From Dysidea avara (Eukaryota; Porifera; Demospongiae; Dictyoceratida; Dysideidae), in the NCBI RefSeq assembly GCF_963678975.1, contig NC_089281.1:6659277-6723276 (forward strand): a stretch of 64,000 nt of DNA, read 5' to 3'. How positions within the stretch are numbered: position 1 is the first letter of the stretch; every line of letters starts with the position of its first letter. The notes beneath the pieces were generated by a model. It was not told the origin of the DNA. It ran no database searches and worked only from the letters and a program-made list of their open reading frames with translations. Below are positions 36,101 to 48,305 of this stretch, piece after piece. A program made the position numbers and the translations under genes.

Positions 36101-36659
36101 TGGAAATTAATGGCAGAGTTCATCAAAGCAAATTTAATATTTGCAGACACTCTTTATGAGCTGGAAAAGGTTTTACAAATGTAATTACAGCACTGTAATA
36201 TCAGAATGGCCTTTGAATAGATAAGAAAGACAGATGATCTCACTCTTAATGGGTGGAGCCTAGAAGAACAGGAACAGCTATCCATAGAAAATCTACACAA
36301 AATATGCTTTCCAGAACAAAACTGTTTTAGTAAGTTACCTCAATCATTTGTTGTAGTTAGAGGGGAGGTTTGTGCATACTATATGCAATAAAATTATCAA
36401 GGATGCTCCAAGGATATAATACATAAAAAGTTGTGGTTTTTAATTTGTATAACTAAAAATTTCCTTGAAAATTTATAGATACAAAAACTGTATCACGCAA
36501 TATACAGGAACTCATCGAGCATTGGAGGATGTCCAGATGATGATTAAAATCTTCATCACGTCTGACTACTTCAGCGAAATTCTGCAGTCACCCACCTTGA
36601 GAAGTACAACTCTAATAATTAGTGACTGGAAAAGACTACATGTGAATAAAACCAAGTAA
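21137..36659 (+). CDS. G2: SUMO-motif protein with degenerate DEDDh exonuclease domain
   Basis: Predicted exons: 21137-21206, 21259-21292, 34966-35274, 35494-35807, 35869-35988, 36039-36169, 36221-36329 and 36508-36659 (TAA). The joined length is 1,239 nt, an unbroken frame of 412 residues. Exon 1 is highly basic (RKRKRYRKWRNPLRRK), probably nuclear or nucleic-acid binding. Exon 3 carries SUMO-interacting-like motifs: IIDLT (about 76-80) and a variant PIYLTI (about 99-104). A 27-bp tandem duplication repeats SSDNSP. In the nuclease domain motif I reads FFYGCKSTGA, so both metal ligands (D-x-E) are lost (Gly196, Lys198). Motif II Asp293 and motif III HRALED (365-370) remain. It is probably inactive as a nuclease but under constraint. 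The 13.7 kb intron 2 is full of transposons, so linking exons 1-2 to the rest needs RNA support. An AATAAA lies at 36952. Confidence 0.75.
23103..23174 (-). repeat. tRNA-like segment with pol III A and B boxes (SINE relic)
   Basis: On the minus strand an A box TGGTTCAGTGG (23155-23165) and a B box GGTTCAAACTC (23111-23121) occur at tRNA-like spacing within 72 bp. Acceptor and anticodon stems do not pair, so it is not a working tRNA gene. A second copy in opposite orientation at about 31472-31550 has lost one 8-bp repeat in the A box. Confidence 0.6.
23502..23776. mobile_element. 275-bp near-perfect palindrome
   Basis: The arms begin AATCCACACAAAAACAGCC and end in its exact complement. They run about 115 bp each around a short AT-rich centre. 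A partial relative lies at 31035-31130. Confidence 0.8.
23894..26103 (-). mobile_element. 2.2 kb DNA transposon derivative with ~395-bp terminal inverted repeats
   Basis: The arms 23894-24290 and 25712-26103 are inverted copies starting AGGGTCATTCCATGTCAAAT. TA steps flank both sides. It cleanly interrupts the right arm of the surrounding element. The centre contains a minus-strand coding remnant. The superfamily is not assigned. Confidence 0.75.
24865..25131 (-). pseudogene. C-terminal remnant of an element-encoded protein
   Basis: The translation reads like the end of a real protein, with an ordered hydrophobic pattern: GEENQWLVYVLEV, KLTFLHPHSPSNSFKYP, DDILTLVDPRTRSG. No homologous N-terminal part or catalytic motif is present in the element, which suggests internal deletion. 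I recognise the style from uncharacterised transposon proteins of marine invertebrates but cannot name the family. Confidence 0.45.
26385..26685. mobile_element. Inverted-repeat MITE, ~301 bp
   Basis: The ends are AAGAGTACATAATAATAGA and its complement. The arms extend through GGGAGGAGAGTGTCTAACT. No clear target duplication. Confidence 0.65.
26795..29335 (+). repeat. Segmental duplication, copy X1
   Basis: Collinear with 32100-33990 in the same orientation. Shared anchors include GGGCAATGAAAAGATGGAAAGAG-like text, a paired ACTCTAATAGAACAGTC block, TTGACCTGTGTACTG and a GTGGGGG..ATGCCCC string. Diverged by many substitutions and indels. Confidence 0.65.
26981..27408. mobile_element. PIF/Harbinger-like MITE, 428 bp
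   Basis: The ends are AGGCTGGTTTCCATATAG and CTATATGGAAACCAGCCT, extending to a CGCAAACTGCC block. TTA flanks both sides (26978-26980 and 27409-27411), the 3-bp duplication typical of PIF/Harbinger. The paralogous duplicate at about 32278-32290 has an empty site. Confidence 0.8.
29528..29984. mobile_element. hAT MITE, 457 bp
   Basis: The ends are TAGGGACCCGCCGATTATGC and the complement of TAGGGACCCGGCGATTATGC. The perfect 8-bp target duplication GTGAGAGC lies at 29520-29527 and 29985-29992. The interior has ACCTATTATGCTCAA-type repeats and a nested hairpin (29731-29883). Confidence 0.9.
29731..29883. repeat. Nested hairpin carrying the CTCTAATAGA motif
   Basis: Perfect 29-bp arms contain GATCGATATACTCTAATAGA, followed outward by AAATCCTTGCTT arms with a few mismatches. 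It lies inside the hAT MITE. Confidence 0.8.
30430..31010 (+). pseudogene. Ty3/Gypsy retrotransposon gag-protease relic
   Basis: A degraded zinc-knuckle segment (KCKKVEHIAKSC) is followed after frame changes by an aspartic protease core with the catalytic DTGASLSLLN (about 30726). Further on is GNGPNLMGRDW (about 30919-30951), the C-terminal protease motif of Ty3/Gypsy elements. No reverse transcriptase, integrase or LTR is recognisable nearby. It is broken and inactive. Confidence 0.65.
31035..32095 (-). repeat. Inverted partner of 22560-23620
   Basis: Collinear in reverse with the interior of the long-inverted-repeat element: it contains the palindrome arm remnant, the CCCCAAAACCAGCC string, the tRNA-like segment, the GCAGCAACAG-like gut and the CTACCCTACCTGGCAGACAGC string. 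It ends where duplication copy X2 begins. Confidence 0.65.
32100..33990 (+). repeat. Segmental duplication, copy X2
   Basis: Direct-orientation relative of 26795-29335. It lacks the 428-bp Harbinger-like MITE, giving an empty site near 32285. No coding content. Confidence 0.65.
34767..34876. mobile_element. Short palindromic MITE, ~110 bp
   Basis: The arms GTAACACGGGAATTCGGGC and GCCC.CATGCCCATGTTAC flank a core with CCCTCGGGCCTGCACCCC. It resembles the palindrome at 17624-17730. Confidence 0.6.
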
Positions 36660-38365
36660 GATATATCGAAGCATTTGTGTTAGAAAATTTGTTTAGAAGT
36701 TCCAAAGCATTTACGTACACAGAGGGCTTAATTGTTCTTAATGTGTATGCACATTTTTATAAGACATTTGTGCCCAGGTCACCTCTGTTATTTACCCATA
36801 TGCAACAGACTTACTATATAATATTTTTTTACACAATATGTGATAGGTACTTAGTTACTACTTTTATAACGTTATATTCAAAATGCTGCAGGTATTTTGT
36901 TTTCTACCTTAAGTGCCTACTTTTTTGTACTTGTGATGAGATTTTTTGCAGAATAAAAATGCTTTAGTATTTGGCTTGCTCTTAGTGTAATTGCATGTCA
37001 AATGCATGTAGCACTAAATAGTAGAGATTGTCAAGGTTTGCGTTTTCCCACCAAAATTATGTGCCCTAAAGTATTGGTTGGGTACATAAACATGCTTTCA
37101 ACGTATGACTCTAAATGCATTGCCATCAAGTTTCTACAAAATGAAGAAATATTTGGTCCATGCATTTTTTTTTCAATTTACTGCAGTACTGTATCCAATG
37201 TAGTTCTCAGATTTGGTAGTGACTATGGGTGCAGGGGTCTGCATGGGGGGCATAGCCCCCAGCCACTGACATTAAAATGCTGCAAAATTTACTAGATTCA
37301 TGATTTCATGGATAGTATAAACTATTTTCAATGTTATGCTTGGTTCCCTAAATGTCAACTATTATATATGTATTGTATAGTGATCCAAATAGCTACACCT
37401 GTGCATATCCAAATTCTTCATTGAACAATTCAAGATTAAGTTATACTATAGTTACTCTGTTATACTTATAATACACAATTTAAAATTGTATTCTGTTGTG
37501 GATGTCCTATTAGAGTAGACACATCTGACTGCATTAGAGTATGGGGTTTTCAATACATACCCTTGTTCTGTAAATTTCTTATTACACTACAGCTACGTAT
37601 ACTGTCCTGCCTTGTTCCTATTTATTTTGTATATTTGTGTTACCAAACTAAGGTATAGTCTGGTGTTCCTGATAAAGTTACAAGCTTACCATAAAATGGG
37701 TCATGGAAAATAGAAAGGGTCCATAGGGTGAATCCAAAAAAAATAAATAAATAAATCCTATGATGGGTGTTCTATCTAATTGTTATAGTTTTGATATTTA
37801 TGTTGTGTAAAGGTGATGAACAATGTTTTTCTTTGAACATAAAGATTACAGTGTGCATTAATTAAAATATCAGAATTATTGTAATTATAGACATCTGTAA
37901 TTTAAAAAAAAAACCATTGATTTTTAACAACATATCATGGGTAAAACAAAAGTAATGATGTATACATATTCTGTAATAGTGAAACTTTTATACTTGTTCA
38001 AATAATTAGGAATATTGGTCCTTTTCTATTTTCAATGGCCCAAATGTGAAAGTCCAAATTGGAGTAGCTATACAATACTGTGAGGTTGATCACACATTAT
38101 CAATACAAAGTGTAGCCTGAATGAGGCCCATGCAGACCTGGGCATCAATATGATATTAGTAAATGCTTAAACAATTTTTTTTAAAAATCAAGATACCCTA
38201 ATAGAGAAGTCGCTCCCATACAGCAAATTTAAATAGTATTCTGAATTTTCAAATCTTTTGACCTTGTTTAAATTCAGTTGTATTGCATAATAATGTGATG
38301 TCATATCATATCATGCACCTTCTTTGCACCTGTCTGACTTCATACCTCACACCCATGCATTATAG

Positions 38366-39610
38366 CAAGCAAAAGGCTAGTCATCACTGCAAAGATGAAA
38401 AAGAAATCCAGGTAAAGTGGGAAGTAAAAAAGGAAGGAAAAAAGGCTGATGTTGAAGTTAACAGCAACACAGCAGCACCACTGGGAAATACCATCAGAAA
38501 TGCTACTCCACTGCTGTTCATCTATGAATGTCAAACAACTGGGGGTAACATACATGATGATCACATTATTGAGATAGCAGCTGAAGTAATTGGAACAGAG
38601 AAGGAGTTTGTCACAGTGAAATCATTCTCTGAATTGTGTTATACTACCAAACCAATTCTTGGAATAGGTATATGCAATTTGTAAAGTTTGGACACTGTTT
38701 AAAACTTACTCTTAGGATGTGGTGTTACAGAAGAGATGCTTGCAGGAAAAAGAATATTTTTTGACATCTTTCCAGACTTTCTGTCTTGGATAAACAAATG
38801 TGTTAATGAAGCTGAAAGAGGAGATGGCAAGTCATTTTATCCAGGTATAACTATATTATGAGTCATTGCATATAATGTTGTTATACATATATAATATAGT
38901 TTTGGTGGCTCACAATGGGTTTATGTTTGATTTTCGCATCCTTTCTGCTGAAGTGCAACGCTGGGGTATGATGGAACAGTTCTCTACAGCAAATCTTACA
39001 TATGCAGACACCCTCTTTGAGCTTAAAAAGGTTACTATATAATATTATGGCAAATAGATATTTTGTTATGTGTGATAATTTGTCTTATCCCACATACAGA
39101 TGAGACAAACAGGCCATCCTATATTCAATAACTGGAATGTTGAAGGGTTAAAGCTGGACAGCATACTTGAAAGGTGCTTCCCACAGCAGCATTATTTTAG
39201 TACGTTTCCTCTATATACGTAGTTGATTGCTCATCATTAAACTTAATGCAGGGGCTTGTCGAGCACTGGAAGATGTACACTCTATGATAGCAATATTCAC
39301 GACATCTGAACTTAGTGTAGTACTACAATCACCATCACTAACCATGAGAAGTACTGATTTTGTAATTTCTGACTGGAATAGAGTACATGAAAGCTACAGA
39401 GTTTGGAAAGAAGCTCAGTCTCTATACGGTCGATGTACCACAAGGGCCATGGCTAAGTGTTTAGAGCAAAATCAATTAAACTATGTGAGACTGCAGGAGA
39501 TTTTTACCAGTTGTTCATCATCACCATTGTTATTTGATGACATGCTGAAGACAGCTGGAGTAAAGAACATAACTTGGAGGAAAATTATATGGGATCATTT
39601 CTCAGCATAA
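38366..39610 (+). CDS. G3: paralogue with triple loss of catalytic residues
   Basis: Predicted exons: 38366-38667, 38716-38844, 38900-39030, 39100-39199 and 39252-39610 (TAA). The frame is intact through all of them and the phases match G4. Motif I reads FIYECQTTGG (Asp to Glu, Glu to Gln). Motif II is intact (AHNGFMFDFR). Motif III reads ACRALEDV (His to Cys). A nuclease is therefore unlikely, although the fold is preserved. The C-terminal tail (WKEAQSLYG, then TWRKIIWDHFS) matches G4 and is absent from G1, G2 and G5. No basic first exon or SUMO-motif exon was found between G2 and G3. Translation might start at an in-frame ATG upstream in the same open stretch (for example 38298 or 38313), or G3 may be spliced to the G2 5' exons, since phase 2 is compatible. 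Confidence 0.75.
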
Positions 39611-39708
39611 AATAGAAAGGCTCTGGTTATGACTATATACATTAAAATATGGGATCATTTCTCAGCATAAAATAGAAAGGCTCTGGTTATGACTATATAC
39701 ATTAAAAT
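39587..39708 (+). repeat. Perfect 60-bp tandem duplication across the G3 stop codon
   Basis: Two identical copies with period 60 include ATATGGGATCATTTCTCAGC and the TAA stop, and also an ATTAAA that could be a poly(A) signal. Identity suggests a recent event. Confidence 0.9.
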
Positions 39709-39709
39709 G

Positions 39710-40965
39710 GGCATGTTCTAAGTAATATAATTATAGAGAAGGAATTAGCTTCTCATTATTGCAAAATTATAGCTAAACAAGTTGTATAAAATTTTTAAAT
39801 TGTAGCTGCTGCATGAGCAGAACTCATGCAGGAAAGCTGTGTATAATAATAACTATCGTATATGATGATCATGAGTTACATATATACAATTTGTGAACAT
39901 GATACAGTTTTATTTTCATCAGCCAAGCTGTTTTCAGCTGTGTCATTACAGCAATCAAAATAAAAGCATGTCATCTGTCATTTACCAACCCAAAAGCCAC
40001 AATGACTGACCAAATTAAAAATGGTCTTACATTATTAACTATCAAAATAAGCATTTAAAAAAAAAACATTGTGTATGTAAACTGCTACTATTATGTACCA
40101 GTGGCTGACCGTTGGTCTGTCATTTTGGCAGATCAAGTAAGAAACTTTATATTGAGCACTGCCATACAACAACAAATATAATACACTATAACGATTACAA
40201 CATTTGTACAGTACAATGTACGAGCATTATACATAGTGAGTTAAATGAAGATAAAGGATAGCTCAATTTCACAGGCAACAGGCAATTTTCCTTGCACTAG
40301 TCACAGACAAACCTGTCATGCAAGTAGGAAGTGATCAGGTGATGGTTTTCTTAAAATTGTGTAGCTATGTAATCTGTAGTGTTCAACCAAATACAAGAGA
40401 ATCATGATCAGAGGAAACTAAACAAGAGTGAACTATCTCCTGTCTGTAAACATGGCCAGCATTAATGCTCACTCCCAAAACATGTAACAATCAACAAGTG
40501 ACAAGTATTCACCTGGCTTATCACTTTCATCACTTAGAAGTACAACAAATTCCATAGATTACACTGACTCAACATGGGATTGCCAATGTACACTTCCAAA
40601 TGTACAGGATATTACTTCAATCGGCTAAAAATGAGTTTACTATGGATATGTTGCTGAGACAAATGAGCATACACAAAGACTTGGGGACACTCAATTTTGG
40701 CTTATTGCATGATGACCGCTGAGCCAGGTATGTAGCTAACACACTGAAGTTGCAAAGCCACTATTGATAGCTATTACCTTTAATGGTTGCAGTGAGAAGG
40801 CATTAACATGATAGCTATATTATAGCAATTGAATGCATTGACAGACAGAAAACAATAACTTGACCCCTGACCCATGAGATAATGACGGAATTACTTTTCT
40901 GTTGACACTCTACCAACTGTAGCTTTCTGGAAGTTAATAGGTGATACTGGAATTTAGCAAAAATC
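39710..40965. other. Intergenic, no gene seen
   Basis: AT-rich sequence without recognisable frames or element ends. Confidence 0.5.
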
Positions 40966-41453
40966 ACATTTAAAAATCACTAAATGCTTTCATTAAAGAG
41001 AGGACTTTGGGAAACTGATACAGTGAACATTGTTTCATAAGACAGCAGACTTTTAGATGATAATACTTATTTTGGAGTTTTCCCAGCTGCCACTGATCGT
41101 TACTTGAAAACCAGTCCCATTCCAAGTGGCCTAAGATATTTTCTGGAGCTACTGCACTCTCCACACTGCCATGAAAAGGTGAGCCACATCCTGAACACTT
41201 CTTGATCCGATTTGTCAGAACAGTCAGAAAAAATGGCTGGTCACTTTTCACAGTGGGAAGCTTTGATGGAAAACCTTTTGATGTACTTGCCGTGACTGGG
41301 GTAGTTATGGATTGCAATAGTGATGATAACGTTAAGTTAGGCACTACTGAGGATAACAGTGAAACCAATCGGTAGATCAGTACAGTAGCACTTCTAAGCA
41401 CTGATTGCTGTGAACTAGTAAACAAGTAGATGCAACGCTAGTATTCACAGCAC

Positions 41454-42300
41454 TGGTGTTGGGACAAATACTTTTTAAAAGTAACTCACTATTACTTGCA
41501 ACTAAAACTATTTAGCTACAGTCACATACGTATTACCCATAACTGTAATAATATTACATATTACTTTGTGTCCACAGCCTTAAGCTGTCACATGTGCAAC
41601 TATCACCTTATCACATGACATGATTGCATTGTTGGACAATGAGGAAATCTTGGGTATAATTGTATTCAAGAGAAAGAAACTGGTCAGTAAGCTTCATTCA
41701 TTAATTCGAGGTGAACTTAGTTACTTCATTGTGGCTATGCATTACTCAGTGGATTAGTAACGAGATTAGTAACTTCGTTACTTGAAGTAATAAAATTACT
41801 TAATATTAGATTTGTTACGGTAACTTTATTACTTAGGTAATGCATTGTATTTGTAAGTAAAGTAACTTGAGTTATATTACTAGCTTTTATGGCATATTTC
41901 ATTATAATACTCAAAACCGCCCAGAGAAATTAAGAAGCCTAGGGCCAAGAGTTAAAGTGGGGCCCCAGGGGCAAGGAGGGTTCCACTCTGAATCACAACT
42001 TCAGTCTAGCTGTAAGTCGAAGACTAAACAAAAAAAAGCCATTACGTGCTGGCAATGACAATAGCTGCCCCTCATATTAACCATATCTCATTATTTATAA
42101 ACTTGCTACACTACTCCTCTGAAGAATACTGTGACTGCTCTATTAGAGTATATCAATCTTTTGAACAGGTATTCAAAGGCCGAGCAAAATTCCCCAGTGC
42201 CCCCCCCTCCCCCGTGGGCGGCCCTGATAATACTTAGTTACCACATAAGTAATAATATTACATAACTCATTACATAAGTAACGCGCTACCCCCAACACTG
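41454..42300. mobile_element. hAT-like element with GTAA-rich TGTTGGG ends
   Basis: The left end is TGGTGTTGGGACAAATAC with AGTAACTCACTATTAC downstream. The right end is the complement of CAGTGTTGGGGGTAGCGCG. Flanks CACAGCAC and CACTGCAC match at 7 of 8 positions. Subterminal AGTAAC repeats fill both halves. A second MITE is nested at 41911-42227. Confidence 0.65.
41911..42227. mobile_element. Nested MITE, 317 bp
   Basis: The ends TCAAAACCGCC and GGCGGCCCTGA are flanked by TAATAC on both sides (41905-41910 and 42228-42233). It contains a CTCTATTAGAGTATATC motif and GGCCCCAGGGGCAAGGAGG; the latter is shared, inverted, with 43900-43965. Confidence 0.6.
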
Positions 42301-43467
42301 CACTGCACGGCACCTACATTCTGAGCAATTGAACAAACCTAAACAGTCCTTGTATTCCTCCTAATTTAATGCCTTTGTTTTATTTAAATGTTACTGACTA
42401 GACTTGCTGCTCAAGCCACAAGTATTGGCAACATTAGGAATATGTGTAAGCCCAGATGTCTGACTTTTGTCATCACCATTATTTTGAGGCATTCTGCATT
42501 AGAAATATCAGAAAGAGGAAGTCTGTCAGTTTTTTGATTAGTCAGGAGATGTTGGAACTGCAATACTTCCTACAAGTGGGTTTCTTTAATCCAGCATGTT
42601 GGTAAGTATCATAGTATACAGCTTTTGTGAGGTTACATTCTTTTCCTTTGAAATAAGAAAACCAGGCCAAGGAACTATCAAGCTCTTTGTTGCTTTTAGC
42701 TGCAGCAATACAGCTACTGAGTGGCCTTAATTCCATCCAATGCACTGCTTATCACACAAATATCTTCTAGGGTTAACTTTAGTAGTTGCTACAACATGAT
42801 GGGAGGATGATGTATCATTAGAAACCCATCTCATCCTAAGGTTTGAATCAGGTGCCTTTATCACTTTTTTGTCACTTAAAAGGCGAGATGCTTTTTTCCG
42901 TATATTTTGGGCTTGTCCTTCAGAAAGCACACTACTGGAGAAGGTGAAACTTAGTGGAAATTATTGGTGCACAGATTGTAGAGCATCCCTTTTGAATTAA
43001 AGACATCGAACTGAACCAAGCATTTGTGGCTGGGAGACATCGACTAGTCCAATGGCAGCTTTGCTTACTTCATTCTGTTGCTCTTGCACACATTCGTAAA
43101 AATCATTTACAAACTGCAGGATATCCTGCTTTTTGAAGTTGACATATAGTGTTTCACTTATGCATTCAAAGACTTACATTTTTCTTCTTCTAGACCAAGG
43201 TTTCTGAGTGCATGTTGTCTTGTACTGTTGGAGCAATATGAAGGGAAAACCATCGATAAACAACTGTAATAGTTTTTGTATGGCTTTTCAAGCGTATCCC
43301 AACTCACCATCTACTAAATGACAAAAGCCCTATTCACTTGCTGTACCAAAAATATCATTGCTGAATACTTCCTTAATGGCATGCAGATTCTGGTAAAAAC
43401 TGCTTATGCAAATGAGCTGCCTTCAGATGATTTGCACATCTCAGGTGAGTGGCAAAAGGGAATGGAT

Positions 43468-43625
<158 letters not shown>

Positions 43626-43979
43626 GCTGCTGCTGCTACCCCCACTGCTGCTGCCACCGCCCCTGCTGAAGAAAGAGCCTTGTTCTATAAGCTCTTAATG
43701 AAATGGCTTTTTACTAATACTCTCCTGAAAACGAATAATAAAATTTAAATGATCCTTTGATGAATGAATAAGAGCATAATAGGATTTGTACCACGCTCAT
43801 TGAGGACCCTGAAGTTTTGATCAGTACAGAGAGTTACATAGAATTTCCCATGATTAAATGTAACATCAACTCCCAAAACACTTTTTTCTGATGTTGGAGA
43901 CCCTCCTTGCCCCTGGGACCCCACTTTGACTCTTTGCCCTGGGCCCCTTAATTTCTCTGGGCAGCTCTGACACCTAGTT

Positions 43980-46900
43980 GCTGGATCTGGGTGATATAAC
44001 GATGTCCATGTGACGGTGTCTGTAGATTGACTAGTTATTCTACTACTAATATATATTGCTCACACAAAAACAGACACTACATATTTATAAAGCTACATAC
44101 TCTAGTAGCTATATGGTGGTACCAGTGCACTGGTACCTGGTTATTTTTCATCTTACTATTGCAAGTTGCCTTAGGCCAGGTTGCTGTAACACATTTATCC
44201 AGTTATCTCTCTTTGCTACACATGGTTGTTCTGCTTCCTTGTGTTTGCTTCACTCAGCAACCTACATGATCAGTCAACACAAGCACTACTGTGATTAGCC
44301 TGGTGGCACCCGCCCCTTCGCAAACAGAGGAAGGGTCTGATCACTCTAGCATTCAAAATTTGTAGCATGTTACAGAAAACACGTAACACCAAACATAATT
44401 GCTTTGTTGATAATTACTAAATTTCATGACATTTGTTTTGAATTTACCATAGATACTGTAGAAGTATGTAATACATAGAAGAGCTTGTCACGAAGCTTTG
44501 TGAAGATGTGTTATGATTAAGTCAACAATAGGGTGTTCTTTAAAAGAAAGGTACTGAAGAGAGCCTTGTAGTTGGAATTGATGTACTCGTGATGCTGTCT
44601 AATCAATATGGAAGTATATTTTGGTTGCTGTTTGCTAACCTATTTCTTGCTCTGTGTGGGTGTTTAGACTTGCTTCCATCATTGTGACGTCAATGAGTAA
44701 TTACATTCCATAGTTACAACTCTGTAATGCACCTGTCAAACAATACGATAGTACTGTTTAAGTAGGGACCACCCCAAAAATTTTGTGCACTGCCCAAATT
44801 TCTACCTTTAAATCATCCTAGAGACATCTTACGTGACAAAAATCACCTTTACAGAATAGTATAGTCCATATAATATATAATACAACATTAAATATAACAA
44901 AACACTTACAGGTAGCCAGATATAGAATTTTTTAAATCATCAAAACTTGAATTTTAGTCTCACTGCCTGACTGACTGCCTGACCACAGTCGCAAGGCTAG
45001 ATGCCAAATAAAACAGTGCATACCCACCATTTCACGGCACAATAACAAACTCACCAGTGGGATGTGCCTTTTGGGATTCCGATGAGTGTAGGCCCTCTGC
45101 GCCTCGTCTTTTCTTTTAACTTCAATCAGGCTGCTTGTCTTCTTCATCTAACAAAACCATATCGAGGCATTAATTTTCTGTATCAACACTTTCTTTCAGC
45201 AGCATATTTAGATGCCACAAAATTATTTCAGAACTGGATTTCAAAAGCTCTTCAGTCCTGGTGTTACTATAAGAGGTACACTGGCTAGATATCTGATTGG
45301 GATCCCGTTCACAATAGGTTTACAACCACACCCATCAAATAAAGATCTAGGTGGACTAATTATAATAGCAATAGAGTACAGAGACCACACCTCCTTACAA
45401 TCTAGCTATTTGCAGTAAACAAGATGACCTCACCCCATATTGGTCTAGATAGCTGCACACCCCTTGACTGACTCGAGATACTCTAATACAACAGTCATGT
45501 GTGATCTGTCACGCTGCAGGTGGTCCAGCCAGACCAACTACCACGCCTCAAGTAGTCCGGCCGGACCATGTAAAGTTGCTGCAGATGGTCCGCCCTGCTG
45601 CAGCTGGTCCCCCCAATGAAATCTCCACTATCAGCTTCCCAGTCAGTACTAACTCAATGTATTGATCCATATAATTCTGAAGATTGCATTGTTTTGCATT
45701 TGCACATAGTTTTTAATTCGTGTAACGCGTTGTGGGAACCGGTGTCCCTTCGGTCCCCCTTTCAAAATTACTAACAAAACATACTCTAATAGAGCAGTCA
45801 GTCAAATCCTTAAATAGAACAGTCACCACTATGATATGGCTTAGTGTCATGCAGTAGTCATCCACATGCAGTTGCCAGCAGTATGTGACAGGATAACACT
45901 AAGATAGATCTCCGGAAGAGGCTACAAAAAGCTTCTGGGAACCTCCATTACTTCAGTGTAACTTGTAATGCTAAATATTTACCATCTCCACTTACCAGAG
46001 GCCATGACACACCCAGTTGGCTATAGTTTTCTCAGTTCTATAATAAAACATGATTTAATCTCTATACTCTGATTTAGGCTGGATTATGGGTTAGACAGCT
46101 GTTCTCCCAATGGTGAAAACCATTAATTCACTTGGATATATAGGCTTGGTCAGTGATCGGAAACTACTAGCTGCATGTTTCACACCTCATATGCAGCTTC
46201 TTATTGACAATAATTTTTTGAAAATGCTGGCATGCACTAAAATGTCAGTTTCGTCAAAAATGGTATAGCTATACAAGCAGGCTATAGTTGAGGGGTTCTA
46301 TTCTAGTCTTAGTGTGTAAACTTTAAACTCTCTATTAATGATACTAGAACCAATGCAATATGGTGACCTTAAGTGGTTTTTACAAGCCAATAAGTTAGCA
46401 AACTTAAAGTGTGACACGTAATAGTTTAATTGAATCACTGCACACAATGGTTTTATTGTTCTATACCAGCCATATATTATACCTTATTTACTTGGTTAAA
46501 CTCTGCAGCATTTATTACCTCAGTTTCAAAAATCGATGTGGTGGCTACTCAAACTTAACCACCTCTCAATGTTCAAAAACAATTTTTAGATTTTGAGCAT
46601 AATAGGCACTGCTCAAATGCATAATAAGCTATTTTCAAAGCATAATTAGCTCAAGCCTATAGCAGAGAATAACTAAAGCTAATGCAAAAAGGCTGTCTTT
46701 CTGGCAATGAGCCTATGCAGCATGCATGTATAAACACAACTTGGCTAGTTGAAAATAAGAAATCATTTGTTCAGTTATGTAGATTCTCCATTTTAAAACC
46801 TGTTATTCACTTTAATTTAACTTGATGTGCTTTTCAGTCACTTGGAGCAACTGATTGTGACAACCAGCAAGGATTAACATTTTAGGACTTACTTATGTAG

Positions 46901-48300
46901 AAAATCAGGTACAATTACAGCAGATACTGTATACTCAGTAATGTTACTTAGCAGTTGTCAACAGACTTGTGTGTATGGAGTCAGTATAGAGGTCATTGAT
47001 AATTACAAGCTGATTCAAAGTTGCAGGACTCTAAAAGAGTATGCATACAATATAAAATGAGATTATTAATTAAGTGTGAGTAAGTTAGTTATTGATCGCA
47101 TGATCACTACAAACAATTATCCTTGAAAACGATATCTGGTATCTTTATTGCTTGATATTATGACATTCTCTTCTTGTGCATTATACTCCTTAACTGTGCA
47201 GGATACGGTCAATAGCTGTAAAGAGCTCAAGTACTTTAATTATAGATGGTGAAATTGCAGTTCCAGTTTACAACTGCTACATATATAGCTATTGATTCAG
47301 ATGGCACTGACCTTCCTGTTGACTTAATGACTACAATACAATATCAGCTCATTGTGGACTGCATTATAGTGTTGTGCATGAGATCAGTGAAGGTGTACTG
47401 TACTTGTATGAAAATCTGGCTCCTAATTTAGTCATGCTTCATTTCATGTCAATGACATAAGATTACCTTTCCAAGAACCTCTTATAATTTCGTTTACGTG
47501 ATGTGATTAAGCCATTATACTTTTCATCATCATTTAGATAGCACTGTAGCTGTAATGCATGGATGTGGGTACATTACATATATGCTCAGCATCACAACCA
47601 ATAAACCTCAGTAGCTTCTTGCTCTGCCAGTGGATTGTGCCAGTCAACTTCAATACTGCATGTGAACACTAATAGTTAGCTACTAATAATAGTATCAGCT
47701 AATGTTTTGTTATTATGTCATTTGTCAGAATTAAGCTGCAAGTTTAATTATATACATGTACGTACTAGATAGCTATAGTGTTTTTGCTCCTAATGTTTAC
47801 AGCAGCTGATCCAGGGTTTATCAAAGGGGGTGCACAAGTATATGGAGTAGGGATCTGTGCCCCCTAGAAGCTAAAGCTTTTTTCAGGACAAAATATCTTG
47901 AATGGTTTTGATCATACTGCTTTTTATGGGGACTACATTGCCAAGGGTTGTATAGAGTGACAATCATGCCAGCAGATTATTATTATAGACCTATAAAGAA
48001 TGGCATACGCAAGATAGCATGCATTTCATTTGCAAGATATCCTTAGCAGGCTAAATGTACCAATGCAACTGTGGATGTTAGGTGACTGTTCTATTTAGAG
48101 TATTGACTGACTGCTCTATTAGAGTATCTCGATCTTGTATAACACGTACCGGTACACATACTATAATACGTAATTACAAGGCCACCTCGAAGGCCAGAGT
48201 GGAACGAGAAGCTAGGTCGGCACAGTGGGGAACTTTGTGCCTATCCCTATGCCTTCTCAAAGATCTATGATCAAGTCTATTATAAAGCCAGTGGGGGACC
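43980..48300. other. Intergenic, no gene seen
   Basis: No supported gene. Scattered pieces include GGTCC-rich repeats at about 45507-45615 (related, inverted, to 48620-48760), CTCTAATA motifs at 45477, 45780 and 48090, and GCATAATA-type relics near 46590-46650. Confidence 0.5.
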
Positions 48301-48305
48301 ACTTA

